Assembly (NCBI GenBank): GCA_944474755.1
Contig: OX104113.1
Coordinates: 54,580,074-54,644,073 of the forward strand
From: Limnoperna fortunei
Taxonomy: Eukaryota > Mollusca > Bivalvia > Mytilida > Modiolidae
Direction: 5' to 3'
Length of the DNA: 64,000 nt
The notes under the pieces are model-generated. The model was not told the origin of the DNA. It did no database searches and saw nothing but the letters and a program-made list of their open reading frames with translations. Position numbers and translations under genes: made by a program. Positions within the stretch are counted from its first letter, which is position 1. Each line of letters begins with the position of its first letter. Shown here piece after piece: positions 21,646 to 32,836 of this stretch.

Positions 21646-23276
21646 TCTAAGCACCTGTGGAAATGTATGAATAAAATGTAAAGAGCATATGCTATGTATT
21701 TACATTGAGCATAAGTATTTACAACAAAGATTATAATATCATCCAATGATAACTGTACATTTTCCAAATGATTTATAAGTTTCAGTATCATGGAAAATCC
21801 AGGAAATGTATGCAAAAGTATCAAACAGATAAGATAGAATTGTCTGTTAATATTACAGACTGAAGAAAGCTTAAAGGTTTCAAAAAAGCAATAATACTAT
21901 ATTGAAGATGTCAGGGAATACATACAAGTGATTATTATCCTTAGTCAAACGGAACCTTTCTGGAGATTTATAAACATAAACATAAGCACTAAAACATTCT
22001 AAAAGCCTTGCCATGTTAGCAAGCTATCTTTAAATTGAAACAGGCTTGTGAAACATAGACCTTATAGATGCAACCAAAAGCTACTCAGAATATTTTCCCA
22101 CATGCCCCTTAAGTTAAACCAAGTAATGTGGTGACAGCCTTTTTTATTTTCAATCCACACGAAAACAAACATGGCAAAGGACCATTTACAGCTTTAATTA
22201 GTTTTATAGTTTCTGAGAAGAATACTTGTATTTCTTTTGGAGTTTAGCGTTAATTCAGGTTCTGAGGTTTTAATTTATCAAAAAGAATCAAATCTTAAGT
22301 TTGATTGCATGAACAATTAAGGAAAAAGAGTCATCTTCTAAGGCATAATATTATTAACAAAGTCTTTGTTGTCTAGGAAATTGCATTGTTATCTGTCTGT
22401 TTATAAATTTTGACTCCTCTTTCAAATAAGTTTCCTTGTTAAATTCGATCTTAAGTTGATGAGCGAGAGAGAGAGAGGTCCAGCTAAAATGTGGTCTATT
22501 CATTCATAGGTCAAGTTAACTAAATCAATTCTGGAAACATTAATAGATAAATTAGTTATACTTATCAAACCGCCACACAAGTCAGGGTTTTTCTGTCCAC
22601 GTGAACCCAAAACCCTTTCTTGTGAGGATGAGGGAACAAACATTTTTTTGCCGCTAGCAAGTTTGGAAAAGGTTATCGGACAGAAAATGTTGAAGATGCG
22701 CCTATCTTTTGAAATACACAATGTATTATGCATAATGCACTCTCCAAACACGTTAACCCACTGTATGGTTCATTATCGGGCTTTCCATATTATAACCTGA
22801 CAACCCCCTTTCAGCCAAACGGGAACGTGTTGAACATCACTGATATTTAAGCGAGCTTTGGTAACACATTTCACCACCCAGTCCATATACTGATATAATT
22901 AATGAAAAGTTCACTTCTGAAGATGTATGAAATTAAAATGTCGAATGTAGATACGATTAAGTCAAAAACAAAAAGAGAATAGTTGGAAAGAAAGGTTATG
23001 AAGAGAAGAAACAGGAGATTAACATAATCATGTGGGAAAACCAGAAACTAGTAGAAACCAACACAAATTAAAAGGCAGATATATTTGATTGAAAGTGTAT
23101 ATTTTGAACGTCAATGAATATATATAGCTGCTGTTTATGATGGCTAATGAGTTCTTGGACAAATAACATAAGTCGATGAGAATGACTGTCAAATAAACTG
23201 AAGCTGGAAAGTATTCCAAAATTTACAAGTACCGCCTGAAACCAAGATGAAATATGGATAAAATAGCTATTATCTA
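21646..23276. other. intergenic AT-rich stretch
   Basis: No gene, RNA or repeat family recognised; the short ORFs here show no family signature. A (GA)n run sits near 22463-22476. Confidence 0.45.
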
Positions 23277-23744
23277 TTTTTATTATTATTAACAAGGCTT
23301 ATATAGCGCCAAACTAATGACAATTACTCTAGGCGCTTTACATACATAATATATACAGTGTTACAATACAAAAATACATAAAAATTAAATTAAATGAAAT
23401 AAAAAATATATAAATAAAAAATTCTGCACAATAAACAGGCATAAAAATTTTATAAAAATCTATTAAAATCAGGGATTAAATAAACCTTGTTTTGGACATC
23501 CCTGTTAAAATGAATTAAAAAGATAAAATAAATAAATTTTGCAGTAAGTAACCAACTCAAAATTGTAAGTGGATATTCCAGTATATTGAAACGCCATAAA
23601 GGAATTAAACTTAAAGATTAAAATTGTGTATCACAGTTTGAAACAATAATTTAGCCATAATACATAATAATGTCCTATGTCAATAGCACTAAAAGAAACC
23701 AGTAAAAATGCAGAAATAAAAGCCAGTCTGGAAAAAAAAAAATG

Positions 23745-24621
23745 TTATGAGTACGCCAATCTGAACAATTGAGTTTTTAAATGTTTCTTAAAAAGTTCGA
23801 ATGACTGGGTATTTTGTAAACTACATGGTAAATTGTTCCATGCTCTTGCTGCGGATACATCGAATCTGCGTTCACCATAAGTTTTGGTTCGACATTTTGG
23901 CTGCTCAAGTCTAATGTTTGTTTGCGAACGTAATGTTCTGGGTGGTCGATGGCGTTTCACAAGTTCTTTGATGTAGTGCGGGGCATGACCATAGATAGCC
24001 TTGTGTGTGAAAGTCAAGATCTTGTATAGAGGTCGAAATTTCACAGGCAGCCAATGCAGAGACACTAGAACTGGTGTAATATGTTCATACCGATGTGTTC
24101 TTGTAATTAATCGTGCAGCCGTATTCTGGACCCGTTGTAATTTATCCAGATAACAGTCATTTATGCCGTAAAGTAAAACATTGCCATAATCCAGACGAGA
24201 TGTTATTAATGATGAAACTAGTGTCTTACACGCATCAGTACTTATAAAAGGTCTTATTCGTCCTATATTCCTGATGTGGAAGTAACATGATTTCGAAATT
24301 TCACACACCTGCTTTGCCATAGACATTGTTTTATCGAAATACATGCCAAGATTTTTGACGAATTCGGCATCTTGTACAACACAATCATTGAATTTAAGAG
24401 CACACTCGGAGAAAACATTCGGACGTTGTTTTGGTACAAATATAATTAGCTCGGTTTTGTCTTGGTTTAACTTTAACAAATTCGATTGCATCCACAAACT
24501 TATGTCTTTTAAACAAGCTTCAAAATGTTCCGCAACAGCGTCCCAGTTGTCTATAGGTTTGATGACCTGGTATGCTTGTGTGTCATCCGCATAACAGTGG
24601 TAGCTCATGCGATGTCTTGCA
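23745..24621 (-). CDS. LINE ORF2, C-terminal part: RT from YADD motif to stop
   Basis: This frame picks up where the 767-codon frame is broken. It starts near RHRMSYHCYADDTQ, which holds the RT catalytic aspartates, and continues through LNQDKTELIIF (motif D/E region). The C-terminal domain LTFTHKAIYGHAPHYIKELV...ERRFDVSAARAWNNLP is typical of CR1/L2-type elements. It ends at the stop at 23745. The ATG at 24608 is probably not a real start; the segment is the continuation of ORF2 after a 1-bp frameshift. The rest of the frame is clean. Confidence 0.88.
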
Positions 24622-26886
24622 TATCTCGCCTATGGGCTTTGCGAACATACAGTAGATCCTGGGTCCCAACACCGATCCCTGAGGTACACCATACTTAAGT
24701 TGTAGACTGTTAGATTGCACGCCATCAATTGTAACGGACTGAGTTCTTTTACATAGGTAGGATTTTAACCACATGAGTGCATTTCCAGATATACCATATG
24801 AATATTGTAGCCGTTGAAAAAGGATAGAATGGTCAATTACGTCGAACGCCGCAGAAAGGTCAAGCATTACCAATACTGCGCACTTGTTTTCATCTAAAGC
24901 TGTAACGATATCGTGGTGCACCTTTAGCAATGCTGTTTCCGTAGAGTGATTCGTTCGATATGCAGATTGAACAGTGTCATGTAGGTCGTTGGAGTCTAAG
25001 TGGTGTTGCAATTGAGCGGAAACAACTTTTTCTAATACTTTAGATATAAACGGTAAATTCGACACTGGCCGGTAGTTTTTCAAGGATTCTGGGTCCAAAC
25101 CACGTTTCTTAATTAAAGGACGCACAAGTGCCTTTTTGAAGGAATCAGGCACACAGGATTCGCTTAAAGATGTCGTAATGATATTGGTGATAATCGGCAC
25201 CAGGGGTTCGAGACACGATTTGAGAAGACTTGTAGGAACGGGATCAAGTTCACATGACTTAGAGGCAGCTTTAATTATGATCTTGCGAACTTCGTCGGTT
25301 GACACCGGATCAAAGTTTTGAAGCTGTTTTCCACTAAACTCAATATCAGCACGTAATGGATCGGCTTTTACGTTAGACTGATTATCAAAAGTCAATGAAT
25401 TTCTGATAGTTTCAATTTTATCACAGAAAAAATCAGCAAATCTATTGGACAACTGGCTCAAATTGTTGTGCGACGGTAACACTGTCTCGTTCTTGTTGCC
25501 CATCAAGTTGTTGGTGAGTTTGTAGAGTTTTTTGTGATCGTTGCCACAAGCTTCTATTTTGGACGAATAGTAATCCTGTTTCGATTTCAGAATGAGTTTA
25601 CTCACTGTATTCCGTTTGTTTCTATATATTTCTTTATGGACGGTCAACCCGGTCTTGAGCATCAATCTTTCTGCTTTTCGACTATCTTGTTTAGCAACTC
25701 GTAAGTCGGCAGAGTACCATTCAGTATTAGGTCGAACTCTTATTATTTTCGTTTGTACTGGCGCATGTTGATCAAGTATGGACTCAAGTTCAGACGAATA
25801 AATATCCGCTAACTGAGTAACGTCACCAACCGGTTCAGTTAACAAGTTGGAATTTTCTATATCTTGGATAAAGCTGGTTATATCTATATCTCCAGTTTTA
25901 CGATATTTTATAGAACGTCTCTGTTTCGCTGGTTTCGACAAGGCCAGATATGACTTCAGAGCAAGATGGTCACCTGATGCCTGGCCCTTGTTATCAAACA
26001 GACTAGGATCAAAAACTCTCGGGGTATCCGACAGGACATTACTACCGACTTTGGTAATCACTAAATCAAGAGTGTGACCTTTCACGTGAGTCATACCCTT
26101 GGCATGTTGTTCGAGCCCGTGGTCATCTAGGATACTTAGAAAAGTTTTTGCATCTTTGTCGTTTTGGTCATCCACGTGGAAGTTGAAATCCCCTGTCAAT
26201 AACTCCTCCGTTGTCGACGAAACACTATTTAAGAACTGTGACCATTCATTAAAGAATGTAGCATTTCGGAGCCCATTTCGATTTGACGGCGGGGGTCTAT
26301 AAACAACAATAAGTCTAAATCGAATATCGTTGATGCAAATCAGTTTGTCGATATACTCAAAGTGCGAGAACACTCCAAGATTGGACGGAGACTTGCATGT
26401 GATATTGTCTTTGAGAATCATTGCAACGCCGCCACCTTTCTGGTTGTTTCTTGAAACATGTTGGATATTGTATCCGTCTGGGAGCATTTCGGATATTACG
26501 GCTTTGTCCACAGCAGTCCCAAGCCACGTTTCTGTGATGGCTAAAATGTCTATGTCATTAGATGTAATGAAGTCGTCTAGTGCATGAGTCTTGTTTTTAA
26601 CAGATCGACAGTTTAAGGTAACTAAATTCATAGATGTACAATTGTTAATTCGTTTGGGAATACGTTTAAGGTTGGAATGGCATACACCGACAGATGTTTT
26701 TGGTGTAATGTTGCGTTCTCTGATGATAACAGATATAGACTGGTTGACATTTTCCGGCAGTGAAAATGTCAACCAGTCTATATCTATTCTTGAGTGAGGT
26801 TGAATAGGTTCCTCATAAGTCATCAAGATTAAAGAAAATGTAACAAATTCGATTGAGAAATCGGAGACAAAACTAAATTGAAACAA
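24583..26886 (-). CDS. LINE ORF2, N-terminal part: AP-type endonuclease and RT motifs to GVPQGSVLGP
   Basis: The 767-codon frame encodes an apurinic-type (EEP) endonuclease: LVTLNCRSVKNK, AITETWL with the catalytic Glu, LTGDFNFHVDD, and THVKGHTLDLVIT. A linker and the first half of reverse transcriptase follow: NYRPVSNLPFISKVLEKVV, AYRTNHSTETALLKV, motif A LDLSAAFDVIDHSI, and motif B YGVPQGSVLGP. The frame runs off at GEICKTSHELPLLCG because of a single-base shift near 24615-24640; the next frame continues directly with RHRMSYHCYADD. It would make the enzyme for target-primed reverse transcription. The first ~40 codons contain a 24-bp inverted repeat (26731-26785). Family assignment (CR1/L2/Crack-like) is from motif wording. 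Confidence 0.9.
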   Translation of the reverse strand: MFQFSFVSDFSIEFVTFSLILMTYEEPIQPHSRIDIDWLTFSLPENVNQSISVIIRERNITPKTSVGVCHSNLKRIPKRINNCTSMNLVTLNCRSVKNKTHALDDFITSNDIDILAITETWLGTAVDKAVISEMLPDGYNIQHVSRNNQKGGGVAMILKDNITCKSPSNLGVFSHFEYIDKLICINDIRFRLIVVYRPPPSNRNGLRNATFFNEWSQFLNSVSSTTEELLTGDFNFHVDDQNDKDAKTFLSILDDHGLEQHAKGMTHVKGHTLDLVITKVGSNVLSDTPRVFDPSLFDNKGQASGDHLALKSYLALSKPAKQRRSIKYRKTGDIDITSFIQDIENSNLLTEPVGDVTQLADIYSSELESILDQHAPVQTKIIRVRPNTEWYSADLRVAKQDSRKAERLMLKTGLTVHKEIYRNKRNTVSKLILKSKQDYYSSKIEACGNDHKKLYKLTNNLMGNKNETVLPSHNNLSQLSNRFADFFCDKIETIRNSLTFDNQSNVKADPLRADIEFSGKQLQNFDPVSTDEVRKIIIKAASKSCELDPVPTSLLKSCLEPLVPIITNIITTSLSESCVPDSFKKALVRPLIKKRGLDPESLKNYRPVSNLPFISKVLEKVVSAQLQHHLDSNDLHDTVQSAYRTNHSTETALLKVHHDIVTALDENKCAVLVMLDLSAAFDVIDHSILFQRLQYSYGISGNALMWLKSYLCKRTQSVTIDGVQSNSLQLKYGVPQGSVLGPRIYCMFAKPIGEICKTSHELPLLCG
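26731..26785. repeat. perfect 24-bp inverted repeat, 7-nt loop, inside LINE ORF
   Basis: Arms 26731-26754 and 26762-26785 are exact reverse complements, with loop CGGCAGT. The hairpin falls in the first ~50 codons of the LINE frame, where it encodes RIDIDWLTFS and NVNQSISVII on the two arms. Confidence 0.9.
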
Positions 26887-26927
26887 TAAAACAAAGTTAA
26901 ATAAAGAAATTCAATGATAACATTTAC

Positions 26928-27012
26928 CATCCTCCCAAGTCAGGGGTTATGAGTCCGCTTTCGCTCGATGATGGAGCGAACGCGGACTCAGAACCCCTGA
27001 CTTGGGAGGGTG
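26928..27012. mobile_element. 85-bp palindromic element with 8-bp direct repeats
   Basis: Arms 26928-26966 and 26974-27012 are inverted copies (36 of 39 positions agree by eye) around a 7-nt loop GATGATG. The ends read CAYCCTCCCAAGTCAGGGGTT. ACATTTAC occurs immediately outside on both sides (26920-26927 and 27013-27020). An 8-bp target duplication with short inverted ends fits a hAT-type MITE; its tiny size means it is almost all terminal repeat. Confidence 0.7.
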
Positions 27013-27748
27013 ACATTTACAGATATAAGATTTTTTCTAAATTGAAAATCATACATTTCAAACGCCTATTTTCCGTAACAATTGAAGCACACTTAGAAAT
27101 ACTCAATGTACACAATCGTCTTACTAATCTTTGCTTCAAATTACTTTTTTTTGTAATCCTAAATCCATGAGATAGAGCATCAAGTAATACGTGTTAAGAT
27201 CCCACACCAAATACAATAGTTTTTTAAACTGTAATCAATTAGACATCTTAATTGATGAGAATGCACCCATTTTCCAACATGGAATAAAAAAGACATGCAG
27301 CATCACAGTTCTGGTAAGATGTCGATAAATGTCACATAGATACAGGTTTTCATGATTCCATTCTCGCTACATTCCAATGAAAGTATTACCATTTTTAAAT
27401 AATACAGAATATGTCATATTTACGTGATGCTATAGTTTAGAATGGTCAACTCATTTGCCAATTGTAATTTCTCATCTTGTAAATGATGTGGCTCAAATTT
27501 TAATACTGTTTTCCTTTAACATTGTTTAGCTCGATAAATAACAAATCAACCACTTATTGTGAAGCTGAAATGAATAATTGTTAATGTAGGCTAACCGAAT
27601 ACATGAGAATGGCAATGGGGTGAATAAAGATTTTTCACTCTAGATTGCCACCAAAGGCAAAAATTTTGACAAGTTAAATGAATAACAATATAAATACAAG
27701 AAATGTATTTCAATTGAACAGTTTTATTGTTTTCAGTGATTTTTTTTA

Positions 27749-28344
27749 ATTTGGTTAAACTTTATACTACTTTTCTATATGATTTTCTAAAAGGAGACTC
27801 CTACTTAACCTACCATACGTCTACATACTCCTGCCGTAAAAAATGTACGCTTGTAGTAAAAAAGTGTGCGCATGCCATCGTTATGCATTATATTTGGGGG
27901 TTTAGGTTGGTGCAATATAATGTAAAAAGAGTTTTAGAAGGAATTCTATGTACTTTTTCAAGTTTTCAATAAAAGTTTTGAGGAATTAGTCAATTCAGTG
28001 TACGAGGATGATTAATTTAAAAAGCGCAAGCGCAAATTTGGTTTAACTTTACTACTTTTCTATATGATTTTCTAAAAGGAGACTCCTGGACTGGTCCTAC
28101 TTAAATACGTCTACATACTCCTGCCGTAAAAAATGTACGCCTGAAGTAAAAGAGTGTGCGCCTGAAGTAAAAAAGTGTGCGCCTGCCATCGTTATGCATT
28201 ATATTTGGGGGGTTGGGTTGGTGTAATATAATGTAAAAAGAGTTTTAGAATTCTATGTACTTTTTCAAGTTTTCAATACAAGTTTTGAGGAATTAGTCAA
28301 TTGAGTGTACGGGGATGATTAATTTAAAAAGTGCAAGCGCACAT
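27749..28344 (+). repeat. tandem duplication of a ~286-bp segment
   Basis: The block beginning TTTGGTTAAACTTTAT-ACTACTTTTC at ~27750 repeats from ~28036, including ATGATTTTCTAAAAGGAGAC, CATCGTTATGCATTATATTT and GAGGAATTAGTCAATT. The second copy also carries an internal duplication of a ~20-bp piece (GCCTGAAGTAAAAxAGTGTGC). The ORF at 27727-27972 is inside the first unit and not conserved in the second, so it is not a gene. Confidence 0.85.
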
Positions 28345-28727
28345 TTGATTGTCATAATTTTTCAGATTTTCATTTATGCTGTTAGCAATATAATGTTATT
28401 TATACGGCATATTGCTCGTGAAGAGTAAATGTTGACCTTAGATTTGTCACATCAAAGTATTATATGGAAACATCTAATTTTGAGAACACATTAACTAGTA
28501 ATGAACCCCCTCTAGCCACATTCCGCATAATTTCTGTTTTGTTACTAAAATCGCTAAGTAATGCGGACTAAATACGATGGTGGCGACACGATATTTTTAG
28601 TATCGTATCGCTACACCAACGCTAACATCGCAAAGCATGGCGCATCGCAGTACCTGCCAAAATAAAAACCCACCTTAATTGTTTTATAAATTATTGAAAC
28701 ACATTTTTACACATGGTTGTGTAATTT

Positions 28728-28856
28728 ACCAATCTTATCAAAATTAAATCTATTACTTGCTCCCCCCTTTTTTGCTACGGTCGTACACGCAGCGACCATA
28801 TCAAAAAGGGGGGGGGGGAGCAAGTGAAAGATTTAATTTTAATTAGATTGGTCACT
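28728..28856. repeat. foldback with ~60-bp arms and poly-C/poly-G core
   Basis: CCAATCT...AAAATTAAATCT...ACTTGCTCCCCCCTTTTT on the left is matched inverted on the right as AAAAAGGGGGGGGGGGAGCAAGT...AGATTTAATTTTAATTAGATTGG. The tip contains GCTACGGTCG / CGACCATA. Probably a MITE; the G/C run lengths differ between arms. Confidence 0.7.
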
Positions 28857-29422
28857 TACGATAATGACTTGTTTAGTCCAAAAACTTTGCTTTTATTTCT
28901 CGGACAGAAAACTTCGACATAAACATTATGTGAAAGGGTTGTACCAATTACAGTGATCCCATATACCCCCCCCCCCCCTTCACCCCTTTATTGTAAACTC
29001 TAACAAACACAGTTGAAAATTTTGCCAATGTGCCATTTTTCAAGACTTAAATTACAGTCAACATAGTGCTTCGTTCCCTATTAAATATGTGTGCTTTTAA
29101 AACGTATTGTTACTGGTGCGTTCAACTTTAAAAATCTAATTTCTTGAACAAATTATATTTTTACCGGTATAATTAATAAATGGCAAGTAAAAAATACTAA
29201 ATCCAAATATTAAAATTATAAAGCCTTACTGATCCATACTTATAAAATATACTCGCGAACACAACAAATAAGCAATACAAATCGCTGCGATTCTGTCGGC
29301 CGAGAATACAACTGAAATACTGCTCACAGGACTAGAGGATACATTCAATCAACCCTCTGATCGGGGATCAAAATACCGAACACTATAGTTGACATAGTTA
29401 AGGCGTGGGCAGGGGATATCTT

Positions 29423-29552
29423 TCTCCTTTCTCCCTCCCCTCCGCTCCTTTCTCTCCCCCTTTGCTCCTTTCTCCCTCTCTACTGATCCTTTCCCCCTCC
29501 CCTCTGCTCCTTTCTCCCTGCCCTCTTTACACTTCTCCCTCTTTAAAACCCT
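29423..29552 (+). repeat. polypyrimidine tract (~130 bp)
   Basis: An almost uninterrupted C/T strand with repeats of CTCCTTTCTCCCTC. Such mirror-like purine/pyrimidine runs can adopt triplex structure. No gene. A second tract lies at 33785-33893. Confidence 0.85.
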
Positions 29553-29774
29553 CTAGCAATAGAAAGGAGCACTAAATTTTGACTCAAAACTGATATAAAT
29601 TTGGGACATGAAGCATATAAACTGCTTTTACAAACAAAGCATCCCTCATGACACATTATCAAATGAATTTAATTGGCGTATCGTGCCCCTTTGTAACAAA
29701 ATATGAGGATCATAAACTGTGACCGGTAGATTTTTGAAATCATGACATTGAAACCTACTAGCAATCATATAGCC

Positions 29775-29952
29775 AGATCTGTTGTCCACATAGACCCATA
29801 GTCCACCCAGACTTGTAGTCCACGTAGATCTCCAGTCCATACAACCCATAGTCCACACAGACCTATGGTCTATACAGACTTATTTTCAACATAGATTTAT
29901 AATCCACTTACATTTCTAGTACACCAACACCCGTAGTCCACACAGACCTAAA
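29775..29952 (+). repeat. degenerate ~20-bp minisatellite (TAGTCCACACAGACC)
   Basis: Around eight to nine drifting units of TAGTCCACxxAGACCxA run through this block, at roughly 15-20 bp spacing. The minus-strand ORF at 29646-29858 (WTTSLGGLWVYVDN...) is only a read-through of the repeat. Confidence 0.75.
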
Positions 29953-30479
29953 TGTCAGAAAATAATATAGTGTATTCATAACTACATTAATCGTTGTATT
30001 TATGGTCTCTTGGTAGCTGTCTCGGTGTAGTTTGAATAAAAACACGTTAGAAATTCTTTAACACTAGGAGAATTTTGTATTTTTAAACTTTTAGAAAACT
30101 GTGTTCACTATCATGTAAGATTAACATTATTCTACACTTTAATTTATAGGCAGCATTTAATAGTTTTACATTTAGAGTAAAATTTTGAATAGTTAAAAAT
30201 ACATTCATGTTTAGATCTAGATTTCTCGAAACAAAACTGAATTCAATTCTAATACTTTTGAGTTATTTTATCTTAACCACCACTGCAACATAAAAAATCT
30301 CAAGTTCTGATCGACTTAAAAGGGAATTTAAACTGAAATAATGGTGCTTATAAATGTAATGAATAAGGCATTATTTGCTGCTGTAACATAAATTGTCTGA
30401 TTATTTTTGCTATTTACAATTTTACTTTTGCTGTTATAGTTTTTTTTTATTTAAAAGGAGAAAACTGATATTTCATAAA

Positions 30480-31545
30480 TTGTCATTCAAGGGAAATAAC
30501 TCCAAAAAAGAAGCCATTTGACAATCTTGGACCAAACGAGTTATTTGTAGGCCTTGACTTACAGATCATTTTTGCAATTTAGAGTTTCACTCTGATTTTT
30601 GGAATAAAGTATGGTTTAGTAAGGTAGACAGGGGAAATTGGGTATCTATGTTTATCAACTCCTCCTACAGTTTTCAAGCCAAATCTCTGAAACTTCCCAT
30701 AACGATTGTACATGTATTGAATGGTTGCAACTGCTATTATGGAAGTGTTCCAGCATGTTTCTTAATTTTCCAGACCTTGGAACGTGGTCATTTTAAAGAA
30801 GATTTTCAGAAGACGGTACATATATTGTGTAATCAACTCCAACAGTTTTCAGTCTAGAACTCTAAATTTCACACAAAGATTGCAAATGTATTGAAGTTGT
30901 ACACCTGCTATTATTGTTCGAGGAATTGTTCCCTTATTTTCAGACTTGGGAACTTTGCGATTTTGTTAACTGTTAAATTGTTGAATTATGTATTCCTTTA
31001 TAAAAACTTAATGGTAAGTATGAGATAATTCATTGAGAAATTTATAAGTATTAAGTTACAAAGCAAACACTGAAAATTTCAAGAAAAATTATGAGTAAAT
31101 GACATAAGGAGTAACTGGACAAATTTTTAAAATTTTTGCAATTGACAGTTTTACTCTTTAAATTTATAAGGCAATTCTTAAATTTTCATAACAAAATTGT
31201 TATTAAAGGGCAAACACTCCTGTATAAAGGATTCGTCTGAAAATTTTGGACCAAATGCGTCATTTAAAGGCATTGTCTTGCTGATTATTTTTTGCAATTT
31301 ACAGTTTCACTCTAGTTTTTATTAAAGGGCAAAAACTCCTATAAGAATTTGTCAGACAATTTAGACTAACATAGTGATTTGCATTGTCTGGCTGATCATT
31401 TTTGCAATTTACTATATCAATCCGCTGTTTATTTTTCAATTTATACTGTCAAAACTGACAATTTTCTATCAAAAACCGTAACTTAATGGCCATACAGGCA
31501 GTTAAACAAAACTTCTCTGAAATTAAAAAAGATTGAATGTGCTGA
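30480..31545 (-). mobile_element. mixed Helitron-like repeat units (minus) with an inserted + strand repeat
   Basis: On the minus strand, AGGAGTT(T)TTGCCCTTTAAT and AGAGTGAAACTGTAAATTGC units (as at 53816-55438) are recognisable at 30480-30620 and 31120-31420. Between them, 30640-30960 carries the + strand ACATGTATTGAA family also seen at 10850-11390. Ends are not preserved, so boundaries are approximate. Confidence 0.5.
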
Positions 31546-32246
31546 TCATTTTAATTTAACGGGTTTTTTTCTGTAGCTATATAACATTGTGAGATTTTGG
31601 CCAAAACATGTGTTGAGCCATGTTCTTCAACTTGCACTTGTGAAAAATAGTTCAGATTAATGCAGCTCTCAGATACATAAACCAGTGTACTGTATTACTT
31701 GTCTATACATCATGAATCTTTGGTACTGATCTAAACCAAGATGGCTACAACACTGGAACATAGAACCCCAGAGGCACTAAGAAAAACAGCTGATTTCAGA
31801 AACTATTTCACTTACCGGTATTTAAATCAAATTATGCAGAACTGAGATCAGGGTAATTTCCATCCATTTTAAAATGCATCGTGGCTACTAGAGCCATTGA
31901 TGTTCTGATTGGCGGAAATTAAAATGAATCTTGCTCTGAAAATCTGAGTGGCAAATATAATTGTGATACTGTAGAAATGTACAATTTTAAGATTTTGACG
32001 CATGTCCTAAATTCAAGATGACCAATGCCGTGTTAAATATCCCGGCCAGAAAAACTTCCCAGAAATTATGTATCACAAATTTTGTGTAATGTTCATGTCG
32101 ATTAAATTAAAGTTTTTGTAATGAGTAATGTGAGCATTACAGGCTTTCCGTGTGTAGAAATAATTTTTTTACAAGTGTAATTATGAATATAACACAACTT
32201 AGACGTACCGCAGGTTGTTGGGTGTTTTTTAGTTTCCGATACTAGT

Positions 32247-32346
32247 AATAATTATCAAATATGGACTTTTTACTCTGTCAATACGTAGTTATATGGACCT
32301 GTAGAAAAATATTGACCTCGTAAAAAGTCCATATTTGATAATTATT
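32247..32346. repeat. perfect 27-bp inverted repeat, 46-bp spacer
   Basis: 32247-32273 and 32320-32346 are exact reverse complements (AATAATTATCAAATATGGAC...). After a 3-base mismatch a further GTCAATA/TATTGAC pair extends the stem. Possibly a small MITE; it lies ~2.2 kb upstream of INTS6. Confidence 0.85.
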
Positions 32347-32836
32347 TTTTGGTTCGGAGACCTTTAACAGATGACGAAAGTGTCAATACACTTGCACTTG
32401 TATTTTTAGTTGTAGATCAAAACGAACTATATCAGTCTTTTGGGTAACCAATATACGGTACTTGAATTATTAGAAACTAAAAAATGTTTAACCAAGATTT
32501 CCCACATAAATCGTGTTGTAATTTGTAACAAGAAAAGCAAGACCAGGTCATTTGGACATTAAGAACTTTTTTATTTAGTCCCTTATTTTCCTGAAATTTG
32601 GCATGAGTGTTAGGTACCTGAAATTGTGTGCGTCATACATTTTTATGACGTCACTATCTAGTATGATGACGTAATCATTACTCTGAATTACTGTGAATAA
32701 TGGAATATACCTATAAAAGATGCCGTATTTTAATATTTTTTATTCATATAAAACTGTCAAATTGAAAAATAAACACTTTTCCATTAGTGCGCTTTATTTT
32801 CATGTATTGTGACAGCGCTTTACATTCAACCATGTC

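Larger units (their letters stand above)
23277..26886 (-). mobile_element. near-intact LINE (CR1/L2-like non-LTR retrotransposon)
   Basis: The minus-strand element encodes endonuclease plus reverse transcriptase in two abutting frames. Its 3' end reads GCGCTATATAAGCCTTGTTA then (ATA)n, a microsatellite tail common in this group. About 470 bp of 3' UTR follow the stop at 23745. Only one frame break is seen across ~1050 codons, so it is young or mis-sequenced at one base. No separate ORF1 is visible upstream, so the element may be 5' truncated. The 5' boundary is set at the first in-frame ATG and is approximate. No clear target duplication found. Confidence 0.88.

Noticed and set aside
22500..22751. 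83-codon minus ORF
   Set aside because: No family resemblance, no splice support, isolated in AT-rich intergenic DNA.
25136..26797. Several + strand ORFs of 60-85 codons
   Set aside because: Antisense shadows of the LINE ORF2 on the minus strand.
27727..27972. 81-codon ORF
   Set aside because: Not preserved in the second copy of the 286-bp duplication, so not under protein selection.
29646..29858. Minus-strand ORF with repeated WTT/VDN-like words
   Set aside because: Translation of the ~20-bp minisatellite.
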